Source: JADLHS01 sp049840435 | GTDB taxonomy: Bacteria > Verrucomicrobiota > Verrucomicrobiia > Limisphaerales > JADLHS01 | Assembly (NCBI GenBank): GCA_049840435.1 | Contig: JASGKY010000002.1 | Location: 1-64,000 of the forward strand | Direction: 5' to 3' | DNA: 64,000 bases | In this document: in pieces, positions 30,761 through 39,312 of the stretch | Numbering within the stretch: the stretch's first letter is position 1 | Layout of the letters: the number at the start of each line of letters is the position of its first letter | Notes under the pieces: model-generated | The model's input: the letters and a program-made list of their open reading frames with translations, nothing else | The model's database searches: none | What the model was told of the DNA's origin: nothing | Made by a program: the position numbers and the translations under genes

Positions 30761-33235
30761 CTACGGCAACTTGCCGAAATAAAAACTCACGCGTCCCGAG
30801 TATTCACCCAGCCCCACGTTTGGCTGGCTTTGCGGGCCGCTGGCTGCGGCATCCTTGAACTTCGTGCCGATGGGCGGGATGGCGTGCAGGAAACCCAACC
30901 CGCACTGCGGCAGGTTTACCTTCGTCTTGCCGATAAGTTTGTCCGGCGGTTGCTCCGGCGTGAGCACCTGCACGAACGGAATATTCTCCGGGACGACGGT
31001 GATCAATCCTTCCGTCGTCTCCAGTTGCAACCAACGCACATTGGCAAAACAACCTTTGAACTCGGGATACTTCCAACCGCTGTAACCCGTGATCGTATTG
31101 TTGTAATCGTTCTCCCACTCACCAAACGTCGCGCCGCGCAGCCGGTTTTTCCAAACACGATACGGCCCATCACCTAGCCAGCGTTTCCTCTTCACCAAGT
31201 TCTCCGGGTAATCAAACACCACGCCGAACACATCCTCCGTTCCGGTGGCCGTGTATTTGAAATCGCATTGCAGCCAGCCGTCCTTGCGGATCAGCCAACT
31301 CAACTTGGTAAAAGCAGCATTTGTCCCTACCAACCGCGGCCCGGCATTGAGCGCAAACTTTTTACCTGCCCGCTCCACCGTCAGCAACGCGCCTGTCCTG
31401 CCGTCAATCTGCGCCCGTACTTTGCCCTGTTGCAACTCCAGCACGCCATCCCGGCTACCGTCAAAACCGTCCACAGACTTCGTCACTGCAACTCCCGCCT
31501 TCATCACCGTCGGCCAGTTTTTTGTCGCCGTCATCTTATTCGTCGCACCTCCCCAAATATCCCTGATCGCATAAAAACTCGCCTCGCGTTCTCGATACGG
31601 CCCAACGATGCCATCCGGCGCTTGATTGCCCGCCAAGTCCATCTGCCCCGTGTGCGGATTCTTGATGCCTTCGTCCGCAAATGCCCAGATAAAACCGCCG
31701 GCACAGTTTGTGTGTCTCATCATCATGCTCCAGTAATCTTCGAGCGCCGCACCCGCCCCGCCGTCGTAAAGCCCGTGCATGAATTCCGTCGGCATGTAGA
31801 TCCAGCCGTTCGGCAGGTTGGTGTTGAGCGCCTCCACCTGCTCTTGGGGATGGTAATACATCGGTTCGCCCCGCGCCGCGACCTCGGCATTGGTGAACAT
31901 CAGGTAATGCGCGGTATTGACCCCACTGTGCAGTGCCCATGGATGCAGGACTCGTCGCTGTTGCGGATCAAACTTCGGGAACAACGCGATCCAGCTTGGG
32001 ATTCGAACCACCCTCGTTGCCATTGTCCCAAAATAAAATGCTCGGATGATTCACATCGCGCGAGACCATCTCTTCCACCAGTTTTGTGCCCGATGTCCGT
32101 TGTCGTAGGAGTTATGCCAACCGGCAAGTTCGTTCAGCACGTAAAGGCCAAGTTCATCGCACAGATCGAGAAACTCCGCGTCCGGCGGATAATGCGACAT
32201 GCGCACCGCATTACCGTTCATCTCCTTGATCGTGTTGATGTCCAGTCGATGCACCGTTTCACTCAGACAGCGACCCGAGTCTGGCCAAAACGAATGCCGG
32301 TTCACCCCCTTGAGAATGATCTTCTGCCCGTTAAGATAAAGCCCATCGCCATCGCGCACCTCAAACGTGCGAAAGCCAAACCGCTCCGTGAACTCATGCA
32401 AAACCGTCTTGCCGCGCTTCAAGCGCACCTCGACGCAATACAGATTTGGCGTCTCGGCGGTCCAGAGTTTTGGCGCGGCAATCTTGGTTTGCAGCTTCAC
32501 AGATTGTCCAATCTTGCCAGTGAACTTTTCCCCAACCGCTTTGCCCTTCAGTGTCACGATCTGCGCCTCCACTGCATCCGCATCAGTCACGCCGTTGAGA
32601 AACACATCCATCGCAAAGCTGCCGTCCGCCTTAGCGTTAATCGCAACACGTTCGATGAATTGTTCCGGCACAACTTCGAGCAGCACCGGCCGATAAATCC
32701 CTCCAAACACCCAATAATCCGCCAATCGTTCCGCCTTGTTCACTGATTCATTCCCGGAATGCTTCGCCACCGTAATTTTCAATTTATTCTCCGCGCCAAA
32801 CTTCAATTTATCCGTCACCTCATATTTGAACCGGTAATATCCACCCTGATGCATTGGCCCGACCGATTCCCCGTTCAGCTTCGCCGTCGTATCTGTCATC
32901 GCACCCTCGAACACGAGGAACACCCGCCTGTCCTTCCACTTTTTCGGTGCGGCAAATTCCTTTTCATAAAGCCCGCACTCGGTGATCGCGTTGGAATAAT
33001 CCTTCTTGTAGGTCAGATGCCCGAAACCTTTCACGTCCCAATTCGCTGGCACAGGCAGGTTCGTCCAAAAACCGGAAAGTGCACCGGTCGTGCACATGAA
33101 TTTCCACGGCACAGCGTCATCCTTGTCGTGGCCGGAGAGATAGACGCGCTCGGTTTCCCGCGCAGCTGCAACGCAAAGCGAAAGCGCCAGCAACACTAAC
33201 AAAGCGCTCAACCTGCGGAAAGTCACGTGAGTCAT
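30761..33235 (-). pseudogene. GH2-family beta-galactosidase-like enzyme, frameshifted twice
   Basis: The product starts MTHVTFRRLSALLVLLALSLCVAAA (signal peptide), followed by a jelly-roll domain (LPVPANWDVKGFGHLTYKKDY, FVFEGAMTDTTAKLNGE), the Ig-like domain and the TIM barrel entry ILKGVNRHSFWPDSGR and VRMSHYPPDAEFLDLCDELG. The acid/base region WDNGNEGG is only legible in a third frame at about 32060-31990. Breaks are near 32085 and near 31985; after them FDPQQRRVLHPWALHSG continues to the end. The C-terminal part is a beta-sandwich. It converges with GH127 (stops abut at 30760/30761) and is divergent from the RuBisCO-like operon. Substrate is probably a galactoside or related sugar, but GH2 is broad. 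Confidence 0.8.
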
Positions 33236-33311
33236 CGGGGCAAATTTACGCAGGTGATTTGCACAACGCGAACTTGTTTTGACGTTGAGCCGAACTTCAC
33301 CCCCACCTACG

Positions 33312-34691
33312 ATGCCGACACCCGTGGAACGCATCTTTGCAACCTATTTCATTGAAACACCGCTAGCGATTGAGCAAGCCGCCGCCACGCTTGCCGGGGA
33401 ACAATCCTCCGGCACGTTTGTCGAAGTGCCCGGCGAAACTGCGGAACTCAAGCAACATTTCGCCGCGCGCGTGGAAAAGATCACGCCGCTCGAAACAGTC
33501 AATCAACCAAGCTTACCCGGCGCGAAGTCCGCTACCGGAAAATTTCAGCGCGCCGAAGTCGTGGTGTCGTGGTCGCTGGAAAACATGGGCTACAACCTGC
33601 CCACACTCGTCTCAACCATCCAAGGCAACCTCTACGAAATCACGGCATTCACCGGACTGAAGTTGATGAGCTTGGAAGTGCCGCCGTCGTTCGCGCAGCA
33701 GTTTCGCGGACCGAAGTTTGGCGTGGCTGGCTGTCGCACGCTGACGAAGGTCGAAGGCCGCCCACTCATCGGCACGATCATCAAGCCCAGCATCGGCATG
33801 TCGCCGCAACAGACGGCGGAACTCGTCAAAACGCTGGTAGAGGCGGGAATTGATTTCATCAAGGATGACGAATTGATGGCCACCCCGCCACACTCGCCGT
33901 TTGACGAACGCGTGGACGCGATCATGCGCATCATCAATACCCACGCCGATCGCACTGGCAAGAAGGTGATGTATGCCTTCAACGTCAGCGACGAACTCGA
34001 CGCAATGCGGCGGCACTACGAGAAGGTCGTCAAATCCGGCGGCACTTGCGCGATGCTCTCGCTCAACAGCGTTGGCTTGAGTGGCGCGAAGAAGATCTGC
34101 GACATCGGCACGCTAGCGATCCACGGCCATCGCAACGGCTGGGGCATGCTGAACCGGCATCCGTTGCTCGGCATCGAGTTTCCCGCGTATCAAAAACTCT
34201 GGCGGCTCGCGGGCGTGGACCAACTCCACGTCAACGGCATCGCGAACAAATTCTGGGAAAGCGATGACTCTGTGGTGCGCTCGATGGAAGCCTGCGCAAG
34301 ACCGCTCTTTGTTTCCCCTCGCCCCGCCCAAGCGGGGGGAGGGCCAAGGAGAGGGGAAAGTGATTTGAAAACATCTGCCTCCTCTCCCCAGCCCTCTCCT
34401 CCCTTGGGGGAAGAGAGGGAGAAGACTGCAGGCAACCCGGTTCTCCCCGTCGTTTCCTCCGGTCAATGGGGCGGCCAAGCCTGCGAAACCTATCGTCGCA
34501 CCCAGACTGTTGACCTGCTGTACATGGCCGGCGGCGGCATCATGGCTCATCCCGATGGCCCGGCAGCAGGCGTACGTTCGTTGCAAAAGTGGTGGGAGGC
34601 GGCGGTGGAAGGCCTCACGCTCGAGCAGGCGGCAGCGAAGTATCCCGAGTTGAAAAAATCCGTTGAGAAGTTTGGAAAGAAAGGCGGATGA
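33312..34691 (+). CDS. oiaX: RuBisCO-like protein, probable OiaX (3-oxo-isoapionate 4-phosphate decarboxylase)
   Basis: The 459-residue protein has the RuBisCO large-subunit fold: K158 in IIKPSIG, the carbamylation/metal motif K184-D-D-E187, H271/H273/R274 in IHGHRNG, loop-6 K313 in NGIANKFWE, SSGQW (382-386) and the phosphate-binding AGGGIMAHPDG (406-415). It is therefore a form-IV-type RuBisCO-like protein keeping most catalytic positions. The next gene is a DUF1537 kinase, the known OiaK partner, so decarboxylation of 3-oxo-isoapionate 4-phosphate to L-erythrulose 1-phosphate is the best guess. Residues about 334-374 are an extra Pro/Gly/Ser-rich insertion encoded by a palindromic repeat. 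Its stop overlaps the kinase start by four bases. ATG 33312 is chosen over one 11 codons upstream. Confidence 0.8.
   Translation: MPTPVERIFATYFIETPLAIEQAAATLAGEQSSGTFVEVPGETAELKQHFAARVEKITPLETVNQPSLPGAKSATGKFQRAEVVVSWSLENMGYNLPTLVSTIQGNLYEITAFTGLKLMSLEVPPSFAQQFRGPKFGVAGCRTLTKVEGRPLIGTIIKPSIGMSPQQTAELVKTLVEAGIDFIKDDELMATPPHSPFDERVDAIMRIINTHADRTGKKVMYAFNVSDELDAMRRHYEKVVKSGGTCAMLSLNSVGLSGAKKICDIGTLAIHGHRNGWGMLNRHPLLGIEFPAYQKLWRLAGVDQLHVNGIANKFWESDDSVVRSMEACARPLFVSPRPAQAGGGPRRGESDLKTSASSPQPSPPLGEEREKTAGNPVLPVVSSGQWGGQACETYRRTQTVDLLYMAGGGIMAHPDGPAAGVRSLQKWWEAAVEGLTLEQAAAKYPELKKSVEKFGKKGG
34308..34432. repeat. Palindromic repeat inserted in frame in the RuBisCO-like gene
   Basis: A pyrimidine/purine-polarised, G/C-rich block with nested hairpins. 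TTTCCCCTC (34312-34320) pairs with GAGGGGAAA (34351-34359), enclosing GCCCCGCCC/GCGGGGGGAGGGC. A second unit from about 34378 to 34425 contains CCCCAGCCCTCTCCTCCC and GGGGGAAGAGAGGGAG. The two halves are roughly inverted copies of each other. The length keeps the reading frame open and encodes about 41 residues of low-complexity sequence between two conserved family motifs. It resembles extragenic palindromic repeats seen in many genomes; only one copy is in this window. Confidence 0.7.
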
Positions 34692-36046
34692 GCAAATTAC
34701 TTCTCACATTCTACGGTGATGATTTCACCGGCTCGACAGATGCGCTGGAGCAATTGACGCTCGCCGGCATCCGCACCGCGCTGTTCATTCAACCACCGAC
34801 ACCCGCGCAGCTGAAAAAGTTTCCCGGCCTGCAAGCCATCGGTGTCGCAGGCAAGACGCGTTCGCTTGCGCCGGACGCGATGGAACGGGAACTCAAGCCC
34901 GCTTTGCTAGCGCTGAAGAAACTTGGGGCGCGCCACGTTCACTACAAGGTTTGTTCCACGTTCGATTCTGCGCCACACATCGGCAGCATCGGCCGCGTGA
35001 TGGATGTGGCAGCGAAGATTTTCCCCGCGCCTTTCATTCCACTGCTCGTCGCGGCGCCGGCGCTCGGCCGCTACACGATTTTCGGTCAGCACTTCGCGCG
35101 TTACGGCATCGGCAGCACGGGCGCGATTCATCGGCTCGACCGGCATCCCTCCATCAGCAAACATCCCGTCACCCCAATGACCGAGGCGGATTTGCGTCTG
35201 CATCTAGCGAAGCAGACCAAGAAGAGTATTGGGCTCGTCGATATCCTAAATTTTGATTTACGCGAAACCGAAGCCAGAGCCGCACTCGACAAAATCCTGC
35301 ACGATGCAGAGGTCGTCTTATTCGATGCCCTGACCAACGATCATTTGCGCCGCATTGGGCTGTTGTTGGACCGTTATGCAAACAGCAGTCGCGCACTCTT
35401 TTCGGTTGGTTCATCCGGCATTGAGACCGCGCTGGCGGCGAACTGGAAATCAGAAGGGCGAGTTCTACGAGTTCCCAACCAAACCGCAGGGGATTCGCGG
35501 CACTCATCCCTCCGAGCGAAACAAATTTTGGTCGGCTCGGGAAGCTGCTCACCAGTCACGAGCGGACAGATTGCATGGGCGCTGAAGCACGGCTTTGCTG
35601 AAGTTAAACTCGACGCCATGGCGGTCGCCGCTAATCCAACTCGGGAAACTTTCCGCTGTGCTGAAGCGGCAATAAAATTTCTGCAAGCTGGCAGCAGCGT
35701 CATCGTGCATACGACGAAGGGCGGCGCAGACAAGCGAGTCGCCGCCAAGTTGAAGGGTAAAACTGCGCAGATTCTCGGGACAGCCCTTGGGACAGCCTTG
35801 CGCGCGACTTTGCAGCAGACTCCAGTCAAACGCGTTTGCATCGCTGGCGGTGACACGTCCGGATACGCCGCAACCGCTTTGGAAATCGAAGCGCTGGAAA
35901 TGGTCGCACCACTCACTCCAGGTGCGCCTCTGTGCCGGGCTCGGGCGCTGATATCGTCCCCCATCGAAGGGAAGGAAATAGTTTTCAAGGGCGGACAAGT
36001 TGGACCGGAAAACTATTTTGAAATCGTCTTGAAAGGAAAATCATGA
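34688..36046 (+). CDS. oiaK: DUF1537 four-carbon acid sugar kinase, probable OiaK (3-oxo-isoapionate kinase)
   Basis: The 452-residue protein has the two-domain layout of the DUF1537 kinase family. The N-terminal substrate domain shows FYGDDFTGSTDALEQLTLAG (about 8-27) and HYKVCSTFDSAPHIGSIGRV. The C-terminal nucleotide domain shows VGSGSCSPVTSGQI, IVHTTKGGADKRV, CIAGGDTSGYAATALEI and VFKGGQVGPENYF. The family phosphorylates C4-C5 acid sugars such as 3-oxo-tetronates; pairing with a RuBisCO-like gene is the hallmark of OiaK, which makes 3-oxo-isoapionate 4-phosphate. It overlaps the genes on both sides by four bases (ATGA), so the three products are made in step. Other DUF1537 activities (threonate, erythronate) are alternatives. 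Confidence 0.82.
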   Translation: MSKLLLTFYGDDFTGSTDALEQLTLAGIRTALFIQPPTPAQLKKFPGLQAIGVAGKTRSLAPDAMERELKPALLALKKLGARHVHYKVCSTFDSAPHIGSIGRVMDVAAKIFPAPFIPLLVAAPALGRYTIFGQHFARYGIGSTGAIHRLDRHPSISKHPVTPMTEADLRLHLAKQTKKSIGLVDILNFDLRETEARAALDKILHDAEVVLFDALTNDHLRRIGLLLDRYANSSRALFSVGSSGIETALAANWKSEGRVLRVPNQTAGDSRHSSLRAKQILVGSGSCSPVTSGQIAWALKHGFAEVKLDAMAVAANPTRETFRCAEAAIKFLQAGSSVIVHTTKGGADKRVAAKLKGKTAQILGTALGTALRATLQQTPVKRVCIAGGDTSGYAATALEIEALEMVAPLTPGAPLCRARALISSPIEGKEIVFKGGQVGPENYFEIVLKGKS

Positions 36047-36702
36047 AAAAGAAACGACTTGGGTTGATTCACACGTCCGCGACGCTCGTGCCGGTGTTTG
36101 CGGCGTTGTGCAAAGAAAAGTTGCCGAACGTGGACGTGTTTAACATCGCCGACGACTCGCTGGTGAAAGGCATCCGCGAAGCCGGTTCGCTCACCGCGAC
36201 GATCGCGCGGCGCGTCACGAACTACCTGGAATCCGCCGAGCTGGCGGGGGCCGATTACATCATGGTTACCTGCTCGTCCATCGGGCCGGCCGTGGAAGCG
36301 GGCGCGAAGTTGATGGGCGTGCCGGTGTTGCGCGTGGATCAGCCGATGGCGGACAAAGCCGTGGCCGCCGGTAAAAAGATCGGCGTCATCGCCACGCTCT
36401 CAACGACGCTTGAACCGACCGCGGATTTGATCCAGCGCCGCGCAGCGATTGCCGGAAAACAGATCGAACTGACTTCAAAGCTGGTCGAAGGCGCGTTCGA
36501 AGCATTGATGAGCGGCGATGCGGCGAAGCACGATGCGATGGTCGCGGCGGCGCTGAAGGAGTTGTCGCAACAAGTAGATGTGATTTTGCTCGCGCAAGCT
36601 TCGATGGCGCGAGTGGTGGACACGTTGAAACCGGAAGACAAACGGGTGCCGATCCTCGCCAGCCCGAATACGGCAGTGGATTATCTGGCCACGGTGCTTT
36701 GA
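36043..36702 (+). CDS. Asp/Glu-racemase-superfamily protein lacking the second catalytic Cys
   Basis: The 219-residue protein has the two-lobed Asp/Glu/hydantoin racemase fold: LGLIHTSATLVPVF at the start, YIMVTCSSIGPAVEAG with the first catalytic Cys (C77), KIGVIATLSTTLEPT, and VDVILLAQASMARVVD where relatives have the second Cys (LGCAGMA-like). Here that position is Q185. A one-cysteine site argues against a two-base racemase and for another reaction such as decarboxylation, isomerisation or hydrolysis, as in arylmalonate decarboxylase or maleate isomerase relatives. It overlaps the kinase gene by four bases and so very likely acts in the same sugar-acid pathway. I know of no established step for it in apionate catabolism. 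Confidence 0.78.
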   Translation: MKKKRLGLIHTSATLVPVFAALCKEKLPNVDVFNIADDSLVKGIREAGSLTATIARRVTNYLESAELAGADYIMVTCSSIGPAVEAGAKLMGVPVLRVDQPMADKAVAAGKKIGVIATLSTTLEPTADLIQRRAAIAGKQIELTSKLVEGAFEALMSGDAAKHDAMVAAALKELSQQVDVILLAQASMARVVDTLKPEDKRVPILASPNTAVDYLATVL

Positions 36703-36735
36703 GTCATGGATTTCACAGATTAACACCGATTCCAA

Positions 36736-37932
36736 ATGGACACACTCTGGCAACCCGTGGCGGTGGCGGCAGCCGTCGCGCTGGCCGTCAGTCTGCGTTT
36801 CACCAAAAACTTCCGCGGCTACCAGTTCACGGCGTGGATCATCGCGGCGGTGACGGCAGCGATGATTTATCCGCAGGCGTTTTCCAAGTGGGGCGATTTC
36901 GATCTGCAAAACAAATGGGTGAAGCTGCTGGTGGTACAGACGGTGATGTTCGGCATGGGGACGCAGATGAGTCTGGAAGACTTCACCGGAGTGGCAAAGA
37001 ATCCGCGCGGCGTGCTGGTCGGCATCGTCTGTCACTTTTCGGTGATGCCGTTGATCGGGTTTGCGCTGACCAAGATTTTCCATTTTGAGCCGGAGATTGC
37101 AGCCGGGATCATTCTCATCGGCTCGTGTTCGAGCGGATTGGCGTCGAACGTCATGGCATACATTGCGAAGTCGAACCTGGCGTTGTCCGTAACGGTGACG
37201 GCGATGACGACGGTGGTCGCGCCCTTCATCACGCCGCTCTGGGTGAAGTGGCTGGTCGGAGCAGACGTGCCGATGAGCTATTTCGCAATGATGATGGAGA
37301 TCATCAAGATCGTCATCGTGCCGATCGGTGCAGCGCTGCTGCATGATTATCTGAAACACGCGAAGCCGGGCGGACGGAACATCGTGCTGACGCTTGCAGC
37401 AGCCAGTGCCGCGTGGCTGGGCTTCATCGCCTTTGGCGGATGGGATTGGTTGAAAGGCCGGCTACCCGAAGCGGGTTTGATTTCCGCCGGTGTGTTCGGC
37501 TTCTTTTGCGCGGCGATCGTGTTCGGCGTGGTTTACCACTGGTTGACGCGCCTCGTCACCAAGCTGGATTCATGGATGCCCGTAGCTTCAATGGCGGGCA
37601 TTGTTTATTTCACCACGATTACGACGGCGGCGGGACGGGACACCCTGGCGAATTTCGGACCGCTATTGTTTCTCGCCTCGGCGATTCACAATGCGCTCGG
37701 CTACGTGTTCGGCTACTGGCTGAGTCGCGCGAGCGGTCTCGATAAAAATTCCGCGCGTTCGGTCGCGTTTGAGGTCGGCCTTCAAAACGGCGCGATGGCT
37801 AGTGGGCTCGCGGCGCAGATGGGCAAGCTCGGCACCATCGGTCTCGCGGCGGCGATCTTCAGTCCGTGGATGAACGTCAGCGGGTCGGTGCTGGCCAACT
37901 ATTGGCGCAAACGCCTAGTAAAAATCGATTGA
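36736..37932 (+). CDS. BASS-family (bile acid:sodium symporter-like) transporter
   Basis: The 398-residue membrane protein has about ten hydrophobic helices and the BASS signatures VMFGMGTQMSLEDF, IILIGSCSSGLASNVMAYIAKSN and, in the C-terminal half, VAFEVGLQNGAMASGLAAQ, the crossover helices that form the sodium sites. Substrates of bacterial relatives are organic anions such as pantoate, 2-keto acids or aromatic acids. Position 33 bases after the racemase-fold gene, and ahead of an MFS transporter, suggests uptake of a sugar acid such as apionate; this is an inference. Confidence 0.82.
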   Translation: MDTLWQPVAVAAAVALAVSLRFTKNFRGYQFTAWIIAAVTAAMIYPQAFSKWGDFDLQNKWVKLLVVQTVMFGMGTQMSLEDFTGVAKNPRGVLVGIVCHFSVMPLIGFALTKIFHFEPEIAAGIILIGSCSSGLASNVMAYIAKSNLALSVTVTAMTTVVAPFITPLWVKWLVGADVPMSYFAMMMEIIKIVIVPIGAALLHDYLKHAKPGGRNIVLTLAAASAAWLGFIAFGGWDWLKGRLPEAGLISAGVFGFFCAAIVFGVVYHWLTRLVTKLDSWMPVASMAGIVYFTTITTAAGRDTLANFGPLLFLASAIHNALGYVFGYWLSRASGLDKNSARSVAFEVGLQNGAMASGLAAQMGKLGTIGLAAAIFSPWMNVSGSVLANYWRKRLVKID

Positions 37933-37951
37933 AACCCGCAAACGCCCCGAA

Positions 37952-37969
37952 AAATATCTGCGGATATTT
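37952..37969. promoter_or_regulatory. Palindrome upstream of the MFS gene, possible operator
   Basis: AAATATC-TGCG-GATATTT is a perfect inverted repeat (37952-37958 with 37963-37969) in the 117-base gap between the BASS and MFS genes. It lacks a T-run, so an operator is as likely as a weak terminator. No second copy was found near 33.25 kb, the other operon promoter. Confidence 0.35.
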
Positions 37970-38049
37970 CCAGCTTGATAGCCGCTTCGGGTTGCGACTA
38001 CTTTCTGCGCGCACGTCACCCTATTAACCGACATCAACCTGTCACGCCT

Positions 38050-39312
38050 ATGAGCCAAGTTCCCGATCCTAGTTCCACCATAACTAAGCAACAATGGAAA
38101 TGGTCCGCGCTCGCAGGCATGGCGTCTTATCTGGATGCCGGCTCAATCGTCGCGATGGGCGCCGGCATGGCGCTGTTCCAAAAGGAATTCAACCTGAGCT
38201 CCAGCGCAGTCGGCTTGCTGGCCGCCATCGGCCCCAATGCCATTGGTTGCGCCCTCGGTTCATTCCTCGGCGGCTGGCTCGGTGACAAATTGGGTCGCAA
38301 AAAAATCTACCAATATGACCTGATGGTCTATGCCCTCGGCATCCTGATCGTTGCGTTGTCCATGAACACAGCGATGCTCTTCCTCGGCACCTTCATCGTC
38401 GGCGTCGCTGTCGGTGCGGACGTGCCGACTTCGCTGGCACTCGTCGGAGAGTTCGCCCCGGCAAAAGCTCGCGGCAAGTTACTCGGCTTCACCCAAGTCG
38501 CGTGGTGTCTTGGTCCGGTAATCGTACTGTGGCTCGCGTTGGCGCTCGCCCCCTTGGGATTGCTCGGTATTCGGATCGTCTTCCTGCATCTGCTCGTCGT
38601 TGCGATTGTGACGTGGGCGTTGCGGCAGGGACTCGCAGAATCAGCGCGCTGGAAAGAAGCGGTGAAAGTAGGAAGCAAAGGCTTGGGCGAACTTTTTTCC
38701 GGCCGGAATCTGCGCGCACTTGTTTGGACCGCGACTATTTATCTGTTTTGGAATCTCGCCGCAGGCACCGCGGGGATTTTCAACCCCTATATTTTCAAGA
38801 CGCTGAACGCAGGCAGCCAGGCGGCCAGCGTCGGCCTGTCGAGCGCGTGGTTCGTCATCACGATGATCATCACGGTCACCGTGTTCATGAAATACGCAGA
38901 TCGCAGCTACGGACTTCGGCGCGGCCTTTGGGGCATCGGCGCCGTCATGCAGGTCACGGCTTACATCCTCTTCCTGCTGCTGCCGTTCACGGTTCCGGTG
39001 ATCATTGCCAATATCGTGCTCTTCGCCGTCGGTTGCGCGCTCGCGGGCGAAGCGACCTACAAGGTCTTCAGTCAGGAGCTCTTCCCGACCATGCTGCGCG
39101 GAACAGCGCAAGGCATCACGTTTGGCGTCGCCCGCACCGTGCTCGGTTTCTGGAGTTTCTTCGTCCCGATCCTCGCTGACACCGGCATCAAACCAGTCGC
39201 TGCCCTGCTCGCGCTCTTTCTGGCCATCAGCGGTTTCGTCGGCTTCTTCTTCATGCCGAATACCGTCGGCAAATCCCTTGAGGAAATCGAAGCGGAACGT
39301 GCCGGCACATGA
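38050..39312 (+). CDS. MFS sugar/sugar-acid transporter
   Basis: The 420-residue protein has 12 predicted helices and the MFS loop motif GGWLGDKLGRKKIYQYDLMVYALG between helices 2 and 3, plus VGADVPTSLALVGEFAPAKARGKLLGF, typical of the sugar porter group. The second half contains FSQELFPTMLRGTAQGITFGVAR. It should import a monosaccharide or sugar acid by proton symport. The start MSQVPDPSST at 38050 is preferred to one 25 codons upstream. Its stop overlaps the start of the next GH78 gene by four bases, tying transport of the product to a rhamnosidase. Confidence 0.85.
   Translation: MSQVPDPSSTITKQQWKWSALAGMASYLDAGSIVAMGAGMALFQKEFNLSSSAVGLLAAIGPNAIGCALGSFLGGWLGDKLGRKKIYQYDLMVYALGILIVALSMNTAMLFLGTFIVGVAVGADVPTSLALVGEFAPAKARGKLLGFTQVAWCLGPVIVLWLALALAPLGLLGIRIVFLHLLVVAIVTWALRQGLAESARWKEAVKVGSKGLGELFSGRNLRALVWTATIYLFWNLAAGTAGIFNPYIFKTLNAGSQAASVGLSSAWFVITMIITVTVFMKYADRSYGLRRGLWGIGAVMQVTAYILFLLLPFTVPVIIANIVLFAVGCALAGEATYKVFSQELFPTMLRGTAQGITFGVARTVLGFWSFFVPILADTGIKPVAALLALFLAISGFVGFFFMPNTVGKSLEEIEAERAGT

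Noticed and set aside
31268..32746. 492-codon plus-strand frame
   Set aside because: Antisense to the GH2 gene, whose motifs are clear on the minus strand.
36703..36735. Sequence resembling a dispersed repeat (GATTTCACAGATTAACACC)
   Set aside because: Only one copy lies in the window, so a repeat cannot be shown; it is a short gap between operon genes.
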